Shown in pieces: positions 44,899 through 52,455 of a stretch of DNA of 63,673 bases (within the stretch, counting starts at the first letter, position 1; every line of letters starts with the position of its first letter). Location: assembly GCA_000403215.2 (NCBI GenBank), contig KE159562.1, positions 70,276 to 133,948 of the forward strand. The letters are read 5' to 3'. Under the pieces are notes generated by a model that saw nothing but the letters and a program-made list of their open reading frames with translations, was not told the origin of the DNA and did no database searches. Source of the stretch: Lachnospiraceae bacterium A4. Its GTDB lineage: Bacteria > Bacillota > Clostridia > Lachnospirales > Lachnospiraceae. Position numbers and translations under genes: made by a program.

Positions 44899-45071
44899 AG
44901 GAACTGTAGAAAAATAACTGACGCATCTTGACTTGGCTATTTCTCTGATTATGCATGCCAAAAAGCCTCGCCGTAGCCCGCTACGCCTACGTTTTTTGAC
45001 AATTGCTTTAGCAATTTCACCTCGAAGAAATATCCTGCGCAATCTGCATCACTTATTTTCCTACAATTCCT
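44899..45071. repeat. MITE-like element with imperfect terminal inverted repeats
   Basis: The left end reads AGGAACTGTAGAAAAATAAC and the right end, reverse-complemented, AGGAATTGTAGGAAAATAAG. The match continues with TGACGCA/TGATGCA and, further in, CTATTTCT/ATATTTCT. The interior is a G+C-rich loop with no ORF. Non-coding foldback elements of this size are typical of MITEs moved by a related transposase. I believe similar sequences recur in Lachnospiraceae, but that is memory only. Confidence 0.5.
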
Positions 45072-45074
45072 AAG

Positions 45075-45105
45075 CGACATCGGCAGAATAAGCGATGTCG
45101 GTTTT
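45075..45105 (+). terminator. hairpin with T-rich tail
   Basis: CGACATCG (45075-45082) pairs with CGATGTCG (45093-45100), followed by GTTTTA. There is no plus-strand gene close upstream, so it may belong to the neighbouring repeat element. Confidence 0.4.
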
Positions 45106-45334
45106 ATGAAAAGGTTTGTAAAATGTAAGGACTGGATTATCTGTGTCAGACATTGTAGAAAAAGGCGCCGTAAAAAACTGTGGCATCTGCATTATGCGGT
45201 GGATATATTTTCTTTAACCTGCAGTCAGTTCAAAATAACCAGACAGTCCACCGAAAAAAATAAAAACATGGACAGCCATGTGTCCATGCAACGTGGTATA
45301 ATCATGATAAATAAATAAAAGAATCCGGCTGCTT

Positions 45335-45556
45335 TCAGCAGTCTTCATCATCAGGAGCATTTACTGTTTCAAACAGGTCGCCTACGGGGCAGTTCAAGAG
45401 CTTGCTGAGCTTTTCAATATTTTCATAGCGGATGGAACGCGTTTCATTATTAATGAGTTTGGAAAAATTCTGGTAACTCATTTCCATCTGCTTATAAAGC
45501 CAGTATTTGGTATGATCTTGTTCCTCTAATATATCTAAAACCCGTAAACGTACCAT
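45335..45556 (-). CDS. small XRE-family helix-turn-helix regulator (73 aa)
   Basis: A Cro/C1-type DNA-binding protein. The helix-turn-helix is spelled by KYWLYKQMEMSYQNFSKLIN (about residues 17-36), followed by the family's YENIEKLSKLLNCPVGDLFE. An acidic tail, NAPDDEDC, ends it. It has no effector domain. It is divergent from the WYL-domain regulator at 45849 across 292 bp, so it may act on the defence-like operon as well as on itself. AGGAGGTTTTTC before the ATG is a good ribosome site. Confidence 0.8.
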   Translation of the reverse strand: MVRLRVLDILEEQDHTKYWLYKQMEMSYQNFSKLINNETRSIRYENIEKLSKLLNCPVGDLFETVNAPDDEDC

Positions 45557-45848
45557 TGAAAAACCTCCTGTTTATTTTATTATAACCGTTAAAAACTGCT
45601 TGCATAACTCATGTATAAATTATATAATCTTAACATTAGATAATTTGGAATGTGCAGGATGACATGCAGGCTCCGGAACTGTTCAGAAACTATTTGTGCC
45701 GCAGATGAGTATTTATTTAGCTGGATTATTTTGGGAGAATAAAGTGTGGAGAAAATTTGACATAATATTTGTAAAATCGACAGTATTCCGTTAAAATTAG
45801 ATTATATATGTCATTATTAAGTACAGGTATTGGAATGGAGTGTAAAGC

Positions 45849-46814
45849 ATGGATAATGAATTTGAAAAAAACGGGAAAATGGAGCGCATACTCAGTATGT
45901 ATACAACACTGATGAACGGCGGCGCGCTCTATAAAGCGCAGGAGGCTGTAAAATACGGTGTAAGCCCGAGGAGCATTCAGCGCGACATTGATGAAATCCG
46001 CAATTTCCTGTCGCTGAATGTTGAAAACACAGGCGTTGTCAACACTGTGGAATATGACCGTGCAAAGGACAGCTACCAGCTCGTACAGGCTTCCCAGATG
46101 AAATTTACAAACAGTGAAATCCTTGCAATCTGTAAAATCCTTTTAGACAGCAGGGCATTTACGAAAAAGGAAATGGACTCCATGCTGCAGCGTCTGGTGG
46201 ACTGCTGCGCGAGACCCGAAAACCACCAGCTTGTCAGGGAACTGATTCAAAATGAACAGTTCTATTATGTGCAGCCGCAGCACAATACAGTTTTTGTCGA
46301 TACCATGTGGAGTATCGGCGAGGCGATACAGAACTGTCATTACATAGAAATCGAGTACCGGAAAATGAAAGGGCAGGAGGTTGTCAGACGAAAGCTTAAG
46401 CCAGTATCCATCATCTTTTCAGAGTTCTATTTTTATATGGCAGCGTTTATTGACGATGAGGACGAGGTCAGGGAACATTTTGATGTCATCAATGACGCAT
46501 TTCCGACAATCTACCGCATTGACCGCATCAACAGCTTAAAAATATTGAAAGAACAATTTTATATTCCTTACAAAGACCGCTTTGAGGAGGGAGAATTTCG
46601 CAAAAGGGTACAGTTTATGTACGGCGGAAAACTGCGGCGCGTGAAGTTCCGCTACAAGGGGGATTCCATCGAGGCGGTCAAGGACAGGCTGCCGACGGCG
46701 GAGGTCATCCATCACGACGAGGACGGATATGTCGTGACGGCGGAGGTGTTCGGCAAAGGGATTGACATGTGGCTTCGGAGCCAAGGGGAGATGGTGGAGG
46801 TTTTGGATATATAG
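45849..46814 (+). CDS. WYL-domain transcriptional regulator
   Basis: A 321-aa regulator. The N-terminal winged helix (ERILSMYTTLMNGGALYKAQ, then GVSPRSIQRDIDEIRNFL) recognises DNA. A WYL domain follows from about residue 150 (HYIEIEYRKMKGQEVVRRKL, then FSEFYFYMAAFIDDED, with YRIDRI). A C-terminal WCX-like part ends the protein. WYL proteins bind nucleic acid or nucleotide ligands and often control phage-defence loci (CapW/BrxR type). It lies 53 bp upstream of the dynamin-like gene in the same direction. TTGACA occurs at 45757 but no well-spaced -10 box was found. GGAATGGAGTG precedes the ATG. Confidence 0.88.
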   Translation: MDNEFEKNGKMERILSMYTTLMNGGALYKAQEAVKYGVSPRSIQRDIDEIRNFLSLNVENTGVVNTVEYDRAKDSYQLVQASQMKFTNSEILAICKILLDSRAFTKKEMDSMLQRLVDCCARPENHQLVRELIQNEQFYYVQPQHNTVFVDTMWSIGEAIQNCHYIEIEYRKMKGQEVVRRKLKPVSIIFSEFYFYMAAFIDDEDEVREHFDVINDAFPTIYRIDRINSLKILKEQFYIPYKDRFEEGEFRKRVQFMYGGKLRRVKFRYKGDSIEAVKDRLPTAEVIHHDEDGYVVTAEVFGKGIDMWLRSQGEMVEVLDI

Positions 46815-46867
46815 ATTTTAACAGGTAATGCAGAAAAAACACATAAAAAGGAAAAAGGAGTATAAAG

Positions 46868-48478
46868 ATGGAGAATATAATCAGAGCATTAACGGAACTG
46901 AAGGATATCAATAGTGCATACGGACTGTCTGTGGAATACATTGATGACATATTAAGGGAGATTCCTGAGGCAAAGGTCTGCACGCCGATTATAGGAAAGT
47001 TTTCTTCTGGAAAGAGTGCGCTTGTGAATACACTTTTGGGATATTCAAGAAAGATTCTGAAAGAGGATATCACACCTGAAACGGCAGTGCCTGCCGAAAT
47101 TATCTATAGCGGAAGTGACTGCGTGCGCCTTTATATGGAAAATGGAAACTGTGAGGAGGTAGAACTCGAAGAATACCGGAGAATGGAAACTGATGCGAAG
47201 ACAGTTACACATGTAAGAATTGGTCTGAAAAATTCTTTTTTGGAAAAAATTCCGGATGTGATGATTGTGGATATGCCGGGGTTTGAGTCAGGGTTTGAGA
47301 TACACAATAAAGCGATAGACAATTATCTTCCCAAGAGCCTTGTGTACATGGTGGCTTTTCCGGCGGACGATTTGATTGTGCGTGCAAGCGTTGGAAATAT
47401 ACTAAAAGAGCTTGTGCTGAATGAAATGCCGATATGTGTTGTTGTAACCAAAGATGATAAGTGTAATGATGCGTTTGAGGAAACACTTTTTAATTTGAAA
47501 GAAAGCCTGAAACGATATATTGGGGACAGGGATATCAAAATCTGCCTGACGAGCAGTTTTATGGGAGAGGCTGACGAAGTGCGTGAGTTCCTCGAAGATA
47601 TTCAGGAACAGTCCCAGAACATTTTATCGAAGAAGTTTCAGTCAGGCACGCTTTCCGCATTGGACAATACGGAAAACTATCTAAAAACGTTGTTAAAAAG
47701 CAGGGAACTGAGTGAATCTGAGCTTGACGAGGAGGAAGAAAAAATCGGCAGGCAGTTAAATCTGCTAGAGGATGGGTATGCAACGGAAAAAGATGATTTT
47801 GACACACAGACTGCGGACATTGTCGAGGAAATCAAGATGGATGTCAGAGAGGCTCTTGAAGCAGAGGAACCTACATTTGTCACGATGACAATGAATAAAC
47901 AGAGCATTAATGAACACCTCAATTCTGTTGTCAGAAACACAGTTAATGCAAGCGTAAGCGAGCGGCTGATTCCTAAAATGGAGCGATACTTAAAGCGTGT
48001 CAAGAAGTGTTTCAACGGAGAGAGGCTTGGGGATGTCTGTGTAAACTTTCATTATGATTTAAAGGAGTCAGAGAGCAGCATTACGACATCCGTTGTCGCT
48101 ATCGTCGCAGGGCTGGTATTGGGAGCTCCTGTACTGGGACTTATAGCAGCCGGTATCATGGCATTTCTTAATAAACAGAAGGAAGAGAAACAGCGCGAGG
48201 AGATGCGCGGTGAAATCCGCATGAAGCTGCAGTCCGAAGTCTATCCGCAGATTATGCGGGAAGTGGAGCATGGTATCCAGACGGCCGTCACAGAACAGAT
48301 TAAGCTGATGAACACCTCCATAGAGGATGAACTTGCGCGTCAGCGCAGTACACTGGAAAAGGCGATGACGGATGTGCGGACAAGAATAGATGATGAAAAG
48401 AAGGATAAAGAGCAGTATGTAATAGGGATACAGAATGATTTGGCAAAATTAGAGGAATTGCGGGAGCTGATTTTATAG
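46868..48478 (+). CDS. dynamin-like GTPase A with C-terminal membrane hairpin (536 aa)
   Basis: The GTPase domain has G1 IIGKFSSGKSALVNTLLG (GKFSSGKS at 43-50), a Thr-rich G2 region (EDITPETAVPAEII), G3 DMPGFE (135-140) and G4 TKDD (194-197). A long helical stalk follows (about 240-400). A Gly/Ala-rich hydrophobic stretch at about 405-434 (VVAIVAGLVLGAPVLGLIAA) could form a membrane-inserting paddle or hairpin, and a charged coiled coil ends the protein. Bacterial dynamins bind and reshape membranes with GTP. AAAGGAG precedes the ATG. It is the first structural gene after the WYL regulator, and 25 bp separate it from GTPase B. Confidence 0.85.
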   Translation: MENIIRALTELKDINSAYGLSVEYIDDILREIPEAKVCTPIIGKFSSGKSALVNTLLGYSRKILKEDITPETAVPAEIIYSGSDCVRLYMENGNCEEVELEEYRRMETDAKTVTHVRIGLKNSFLEKIPDVMIVDMPGFESGFEIHNKAIDNYLPKSLVYMVAFPADDLIVRASVGNILKELVLNEMPICVVVTKDDKCNDAFEETLFNLKESLKRYIGDRDIKICLTSSFMGEADEVREFLEDIQEQSQNILSKKFQSGTLSALDNTENYLKTLLKSRELSESELDEEEEKIGRQLNLLEDGYATEKDDFDTQTADIVEEIKMDVREALEAEEPTFVTMTMNKQSINEHLNSVVRNTVNASVSERLIPKMERYLKRVKKCFNGERLGDVCVNFHYDLKESESSITTSVVAIVAGLVLGAPVLGLIAAGIMAFLNKQKEEKQREEMRGEIRMKLQSEVYPQIMREVEHGIQTAVTEQIKLMNTSIEDELARQRSTLEKAMTDVRTRIDDEKKDKEQYVIGIQNDLAKLEELRELIL

Positions 48479-48503
48479 CAAACGGCGAATGGAGGAGAGA
48501 GAA

Positions 48504-50069
48504 ATGCAGTGTGAGACAGAGACTTATGAAAAACTGCTGGCAAATTTTGAACTGCTTTGCAGCATTATGCGGCAGCCCGGAAAAAATCAGGAACTGGTGG
48601 TTGACTTGACCAAGATTGAGGAAATCATCAGAAAAAAAATTCCTGATACTTTGGGGAAAAATGCGCCGGAGGATTTTTATACGCTGTATACGGATTTTAA
48701 GTCAGAGTACGAGAAGTTTCGTGATTTTATCCTGTACGACAAGCTGATTGGAAAAAATATCATTGCGCTTGGCGGCGGTTTTTCGAGCGGAAAGTCCAGT
48801 TTTTTAAATGCCCTGATGGGGCGCAAGGTGCTTCCGGCAGATATTGATCCCTCAACTTCCGTGCCGACTTATATCGTGAGTGGTGAAAAACATGAAGTCA
48901 TGGGAATCAATGTATTTGACGCTCAGGTGCAGATGCAGCCGCGGGATATTCGAAAGGTTGCACATGGCTTTGGGGAGCTGGAGGACGAGGAAGACCATAC
49001 GGTATCGGATGGCATTACGCTGGGTCACATTTTAGAGAATATCTTTTTCTCGACTCCGCTGCATAAGTATGAGAATATAGCATTTCTGGATACACCGGGA
49101 TATTCAAAACCGGATTCGGAAAAGTATTCTGCCAAGACGGACGAACAGATTGCGAGGGGGCAGTTAAATGCGAGCAACTATATTCTGTGGTTTGTGCAGG
49201 CGGATGCGGGGACGATTACGGAGGAGGACATTAAGTTTATCAAAACCATTCGTGCGGATATACCGAAGCTGATTATTGTCAACAAGGCGGACAAGAAGAA
49301 TCTGGAAGATTTGCAGGAAATTATAGCGAAAATACGTTTGAATCTTGAACTGAAAGGCATCCTGTTCGTTGATGTCTGTGCATTCAGCTGTAAGTCAGAA
49401 CAGATTGAGGATGACGCGCTCTCGACATACATTGAAGCGGATACCGCGAAAATCAGGAAGCAGATTGCGGCATGGAACAAGGAGGTTTATGAGTCCAATT
49501 TTGCACGTAATTTTAAGGAACTTTTTGTGCGCTGCAGGGATTTCTATGAAGATGAAATCGACGAGGAGAACCAAAGGCTGAGGAAACTGAATTTATCGCT
49601 CACAAAACTGACTGCGGAGGATATTGACGAGGAGATATTGGAACCCTTACAGCAGCTTGTGAGAGATGCGCAAAGCTCCGTGAACGAGCTGAAGAATGTC
49701 AGCAGGCAGTTAAGGGAGCTGCAGGATACATTTTTTTCGGAAATTAAATATATATCGGATATCGTAGGGATTGCGATGCCGGAACCTTCGGAAATCGATT
49801 TGATTCAGGAGAAAAAACAAAGTCCGCTGCGGCTGCTTGAAGCGTACCTGAAAGAAAAGGGGATAAAGGCAGACCCTTCCGTTGAGACATTTTTTGAAGA
49901 AACATTTCGAGGAATAAAGCCAGTAATCAATAAAAAAGCAGGCGGGGGCGAGTATGCAAGTGAGTTGGCGGAGCTAATCACAAATAGTCTTGTGATTGAT
50001 TCCAAGGATATTCGTATAAATGACCTGTTGCGAGGAGTAACGGGTTATACTGGCGGTCAAAAAGGCTGA
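48504..50069 (+). CDS. dynamin-like GTPase B (521 aa)
   Basis: An N-terminal helical segment of about 85 residues precedes the GTPase domain. G1 is LGGGFSSGKSSFLNALMG (GGFSSGKSS at 91-99), G2 lies in DPSTSVPTYIV, G3 is LDTPGYSKPDSEKYS (DTPG at 196-199) and G4 is NKAD (260-263). A coiled-coil stalk (about 350-420) follows. No obvious TM helix is present, unlike GTPase A, so A and B may work as a pair, one anchored and one soluble, as tandem bacterial dynamins often do. GGAGGAGAG sets the start at 48504 instead of an ATG that forms part of the ribosome site. Confidence 0.85.
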   Translation: MQCETETYEKLLANFELLCSIMRQPGKNQELVVDLTKIEEIIRKKIPDTLGKNAPEDFYTLYTDFKSEYEKFRDFILYDKLIGKNIIALGGGFSSGKSSFLNALMGRKVLPADIDPSTSVPTYIVSGEKHEVMGINVFDAQVQMQPRDIRKVAHGFGELEDEEDHTVSDGITLGHILENIFFSTPLHKYENIAFLDTPGYSKPDSEKYSAKTDEQIARGQLNASNYILWFVQADAGTITEEDIKFIKTIRADIPKLIIVNKADKKNLEDLQEIIAKIRLNLELKGILFVDVCAFSCKSEQIEDDALSTYIEADTAKIRKQIAAWNKEVYESNFARNFKELFVRCRDFYEDEIDEENQRLRKLNLSLTKLTAEDIDEEILEPLQQLVRDAQSSVNELKNVSRQLRELQDTFFSEIKYISDIVGIAMPEPSEIDLIQEKKQSPLRLLEAYLKEKGIKADPSVETFFEETFRGIKPVINKKAGGGEYASELAELITNSLVIDSKDIRINDLLRGVTGYTGGQKG

Positions 50070-50139
50070 CCACCAGTATAAAATGATGCACACAGCCGCA
50101 TAAGGAAATATGCCGCTTCGCGGCTGCGGCTGGCGCGAT

Positions 50140-50168
50140 ACTCACGGCAGATTTTATCTGTCGTGAGT
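50140..50168 (+). promoter_or_regulatory. hairpin upstream of the first TerB/lipoyl-like gene
   Basis: ACTCACGGCAGAT pairs with ATCTGTCGTGAGT around a TTT loop, with one G-T pair. TATAATATAATG follows directly. It could be a terminator for the GTPase genes or an operator over an internal promoter. The equivalent spacer before the second copy (51310-51420) lacks this hairpin. Confidence 0.45.
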
Positions 50169-50198
50169 ATAATATAATGTTTGATTTGGAGAGATGAA

Positions 50199-51254
50199 AT
50201 GAAAAGTTTATTGGATATACAAAAAGAAGTGAAAGAACTGGAAACAACGATACAGGGGGCAGTAAATTCTCTGGACTGTATCAGCAGGGAGATTCAGGAA
50301 ATCCGTACTTCAAATGACAATATGGAAATGGATTATGACATGATACGGATGCTTGCAAAGAATGTACCGTTTGCCAATCATCCGCTTGCCGAATTGGAGG
50401 ACGAATATGCCTGCAAAATTTACATAGAATTATTGTTTAGTGTGATGCAGATGGATACAAACGGTATTACAGAAAAAATGGTATTTATACAATGGATTCT
50501 GGAAGAATCACGTTTGGATATGGAGTTGGAAGATGTATATGCTGAAAGTCTGGAATTAGAGAAAGATGTCTATTTTGAGATAGGTGAATTATTGAATACA
50601 GATTATAGGATGTTTTTTATTGTAGATGCACTTATTGTCGCAAATTTTGTTGGCAAAGCTAATGAAGAGGCGACGGAGTACATCGGAAAGCTTTGCACAT
50701 TGATGAGAACAAATGCATCATACATTGGAAATTGCATTGTATTGGCAAAAATTGCACTTGAACAGAGTGTTGAAAATATAGAAATTGCAGACATGGAAAG
50801 AGTGATGCCATTTATACATAAATATGAATATTGTATTATGAAAGATACTATAGAGAAAGTAGAGCTAAAGTGCAGAGTAGTTTGTGTTGATATTGATGAT
50901 GATGATTTGTGGGCAGATTCTTCTTTTGCATGGCTGGTGGGACAGGGAAGTATGGTAAATAAAGGGTATGTAATTGCGAAGTACAGACGAAAACAAGGTG
51001 CGACTCAGAAGGTTTATGCATCAAGGAGTGGAAAAATTTTTCAATTTCGGTCAATTAAAGAAAATTCTTTAATCAAAGAAAATTCTTCAATACCAACTTG
51101 GTGGAATATTGGTAGAAGCTATGGACATATTGGTAGAAGCTATAGACATATTGGAGTAATTGCAAATCCTATTGACAAGGATAAAGAGATTAAACAATGG
51201 CTGAAAGAAAAGTACGGAATGGATATAATATTTGAATTGGATGGAGATTATTAA
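50199..51254 (+). CDS. coiled-coil / TerB-like / lipoyl-like protein, copy 1 (351 aa)
   Basis: I know no name for this family. An N-terminal coiled coil (about residues 1-45) leads to an alpha-helical middle (about 65-230). Its ELLFSVMQMDTNGITEKMVF and IVDALIVANFVGKANEEATE segments resemble TerB/DjlA-type acidic helical repeats. The C-terminus (about 240-350) reads like a barrel-sandwich (lipoyl/biotinyl-like) fold: KGYVIAKYRRKQG, VYASRSGKIFQF, IGVIANP. No lysine sits in a lipoyl or biotin attachment motif. A short insertion with a repeated 'GRSYGHIG' unit distinguishes it from copy 2. TTGGAGAG sets the start. It is in an operon with dynamin-like GTPases, so a scaffold or adaptor role is inferred. 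Confidence 0.7.
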   Translation: MKSLLDIQKEVKELETTIQGAVNSLDCISREIQEIRTSNDNMEMDYDMIRMLAKNVPFANHPLAELEDEYACKIYIELLFSVMQMDTNGITEKMVFIQWILEESRLDMELEDVYAESLELEKDVYFEIGELLNTDYRMFFIVDALIVANFVGKANEEATEYIGKLCTLMRTNASYIGNCIVLAKIALEQSVENIEIADMERVMPFIHKYEYCIMKDTIEKVELKCRVVCVDIDDDDLWADSSFAWLVGQGSMVNKGYVIAKYRRKQGATQKVYASRSGKIFQFRSIKENSLIKENSSIPTWWNIGRSYGHIGRSYRHIGVIANPIDKDKEIKQWLKEKYGMDIIFELDGDY

Positions 51255-51421
51255 ATAGGTTTTCAAAATGATGAAGAAAAGTTTTTAATTTGTGCTATAC
51301 AGGCAGGCAAAAAGACTGACTGCTTAGTACAATGTGATGCGCACAATCACATAAGGAAGTATGCCGCTTTGTGGCTGCAACTGTCGAGAGTACAATATAA
51401 TGTTTGATTTGGAGAGCTGAA

Positions 51422-52420
51422 ATGAAAAGTTTATTGGATATACAAAAAGAAGTGAAACAACTGGAAGCAATGGTACAGGATATGGCGAATTTCCTGGATT
51501 GTATTAACAGGGAGATTCAGGAAATCCGTACTTCAAATGACAATATGGAAATGGATTATGACATGATACGGATGCTTGCAAAGAGTGTACCGTTTGCAAA
51601 TCATCCGCTTGCCGAATTGGAGGACGGATATGCCTGTAAACTTTATATAGAATTATTGCTTAGTGTGATGCAGATGGATACAAACGGCATTACAGAAAAA
51701 ATGGTGTATATACAATGGATTCTGGAAGAATCACGGCTGGATATGGAATTGGAAGATGCATATGCTGAGAGTCTTGAATTAGGAAAAGATATTTATTCCG
51801 AGATAGGGGAGGTTCTACGTACAGATTTCGGACTGTTTTTTATTGTAGATGCACTTATTGTTGCAAATTTTGTTGAGGAGGCAAATGGGGAGGCTATAGA
51901 GTATATCGCGCAGTTATGTGTATTGTTGGGAGTGGATGCATCATATATGGAGACAAGTGTTATATTAGCTAAAATTGCGCTTTATCAGGACATTAAAAAT
52001 ACTAAAAAAGCAGATATTGAGAAAGTACTTCCATATATAGACGATTTTGAATATTGTATTGGTAAAAACACAATAGAAAAGGCGTTTTGGTTGTTCAGAT
52101 ACGTCTGCGTTAAAGTCTATAATGACGATTTGTGGGGAGGGTATTCTTTGTCATGGAAGGTGAGGCAGATAAGTAAGGTAAGCAAAGGGGATAATATTGC
52201 GGAGTATCGACCCAAGCAAGGTTCTACAACATATGTAAAAGCATCGCAGGATGGCACACTTTTTCAATTTAAGGTGGAAAAAGGATATTCTTGCGGAAGC
52301 GTTGGGGTGATATCACACCCATCTGATTCTGGTAAAAAGATTGAGCAATGGCTGACAAAGAAGTATGAAGGAGAGAATGTAACATTTGAGTTCATTGATG
52401 AAAGTAATCGATTTTGGTGA
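51422..52420 (+). CDS. coiled-coil / TerB-like / lipoyl-like protein, copy 2 (332 aa)
   Basis: A paralogue of the preceding gene. The first 100 residues are nearly identical (MKSLLDIQKEVKQLEAMVQD; TSNDNMEMDYDMIRMLAKSV). The middle keeps the TerB-like FIVDALIVANFVEEANGEAI segment. The C-terminal lipoyl-like fold is clearer than in copy 1: VSKGDNIAEYRPKQGS, YVKASQDGTLFQFKVEKGYS, then VGVISHP. It lacks copy 1's repeated insertion. Divergence is concentrated in the C-terminal half, which suggests that this part contacts different partners or ligands. The ribosome site is TTGGAGAG. The GTPase C gene follows after 35 bp. Confidence 0.7.
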   Translation: MKSLLDIQKEVKQLEAMVQDMANFLDCINREIQEIRTSNDNMEMDYDMIRMLAKSVPFANHPLAELEDGYACKLYIELLLSVMQMDTNGITEKMVYIQWILEESRLDMELEDAYAESLELGKDIYSEIGEVLRTDFGLFFIVDALIVANFVEEANGEAIEYIAQLCVLLGVDASYMETSVILAKIALYQDIKNTKKADIEKVLPYIDDFEYCIGKNTIEKAFWLFRYVCVKVYNDDLWGGYSLSWKVRQISKVSKGDNIAEYRPKQGSTTYVKASQDGTLFQFKVEKGYSCGSVGVISHPSDSGKKIEQWLTKKYEGENVTFEFIDESNRFW

Positions 52421-52455
52421 AAAATGACATATAACCACAGAAAGAGGAAAGCAAA

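Larger units (their letters stand above)
44690..45334. other. 645-bp intergenic region
   Basis: It holds a 173-bp MITE-like inverted repeat and a hairpin, listed separately. A 70-codon ORF at 45106-45318 is present but its composition is unlike a protein and it has no ribosome site, so I do not call it. Otherwise I see nothing. Confidence 0.6.
50076..52420 (+). repeat. tandem gene duplication including the upstream spacer
   Basis: Two units of about 1.1-1.2 kb follow each other (about 50076-51254 and 51315-52420). The spacers share the pattern ATAAGGAAATATGCCGCTT / ATAAGGAAGTATGCCGCTT and a near-identical stretch around the start codon (AATATAATGTTTGATTTGGA). The first 120 codons are almost the same, and the 3' thirds have diverged strongly. 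Confidence 0.85.

Noticed and set aside
45106-45318. A 70-codon plus-strand ORF near the MITE-like element
   Set aside because: No ribosome site; the translation is Lys/Arg/Cys-rich and unlike a folded protein; it starts beside a hairpin.
50066-51421. CRISPR-like array suggested by repeated spacers
   Set aside because: Only two copies, about 1.2 kb apart, explained by tandem gene duplication; no array is visible anywhere in the window.
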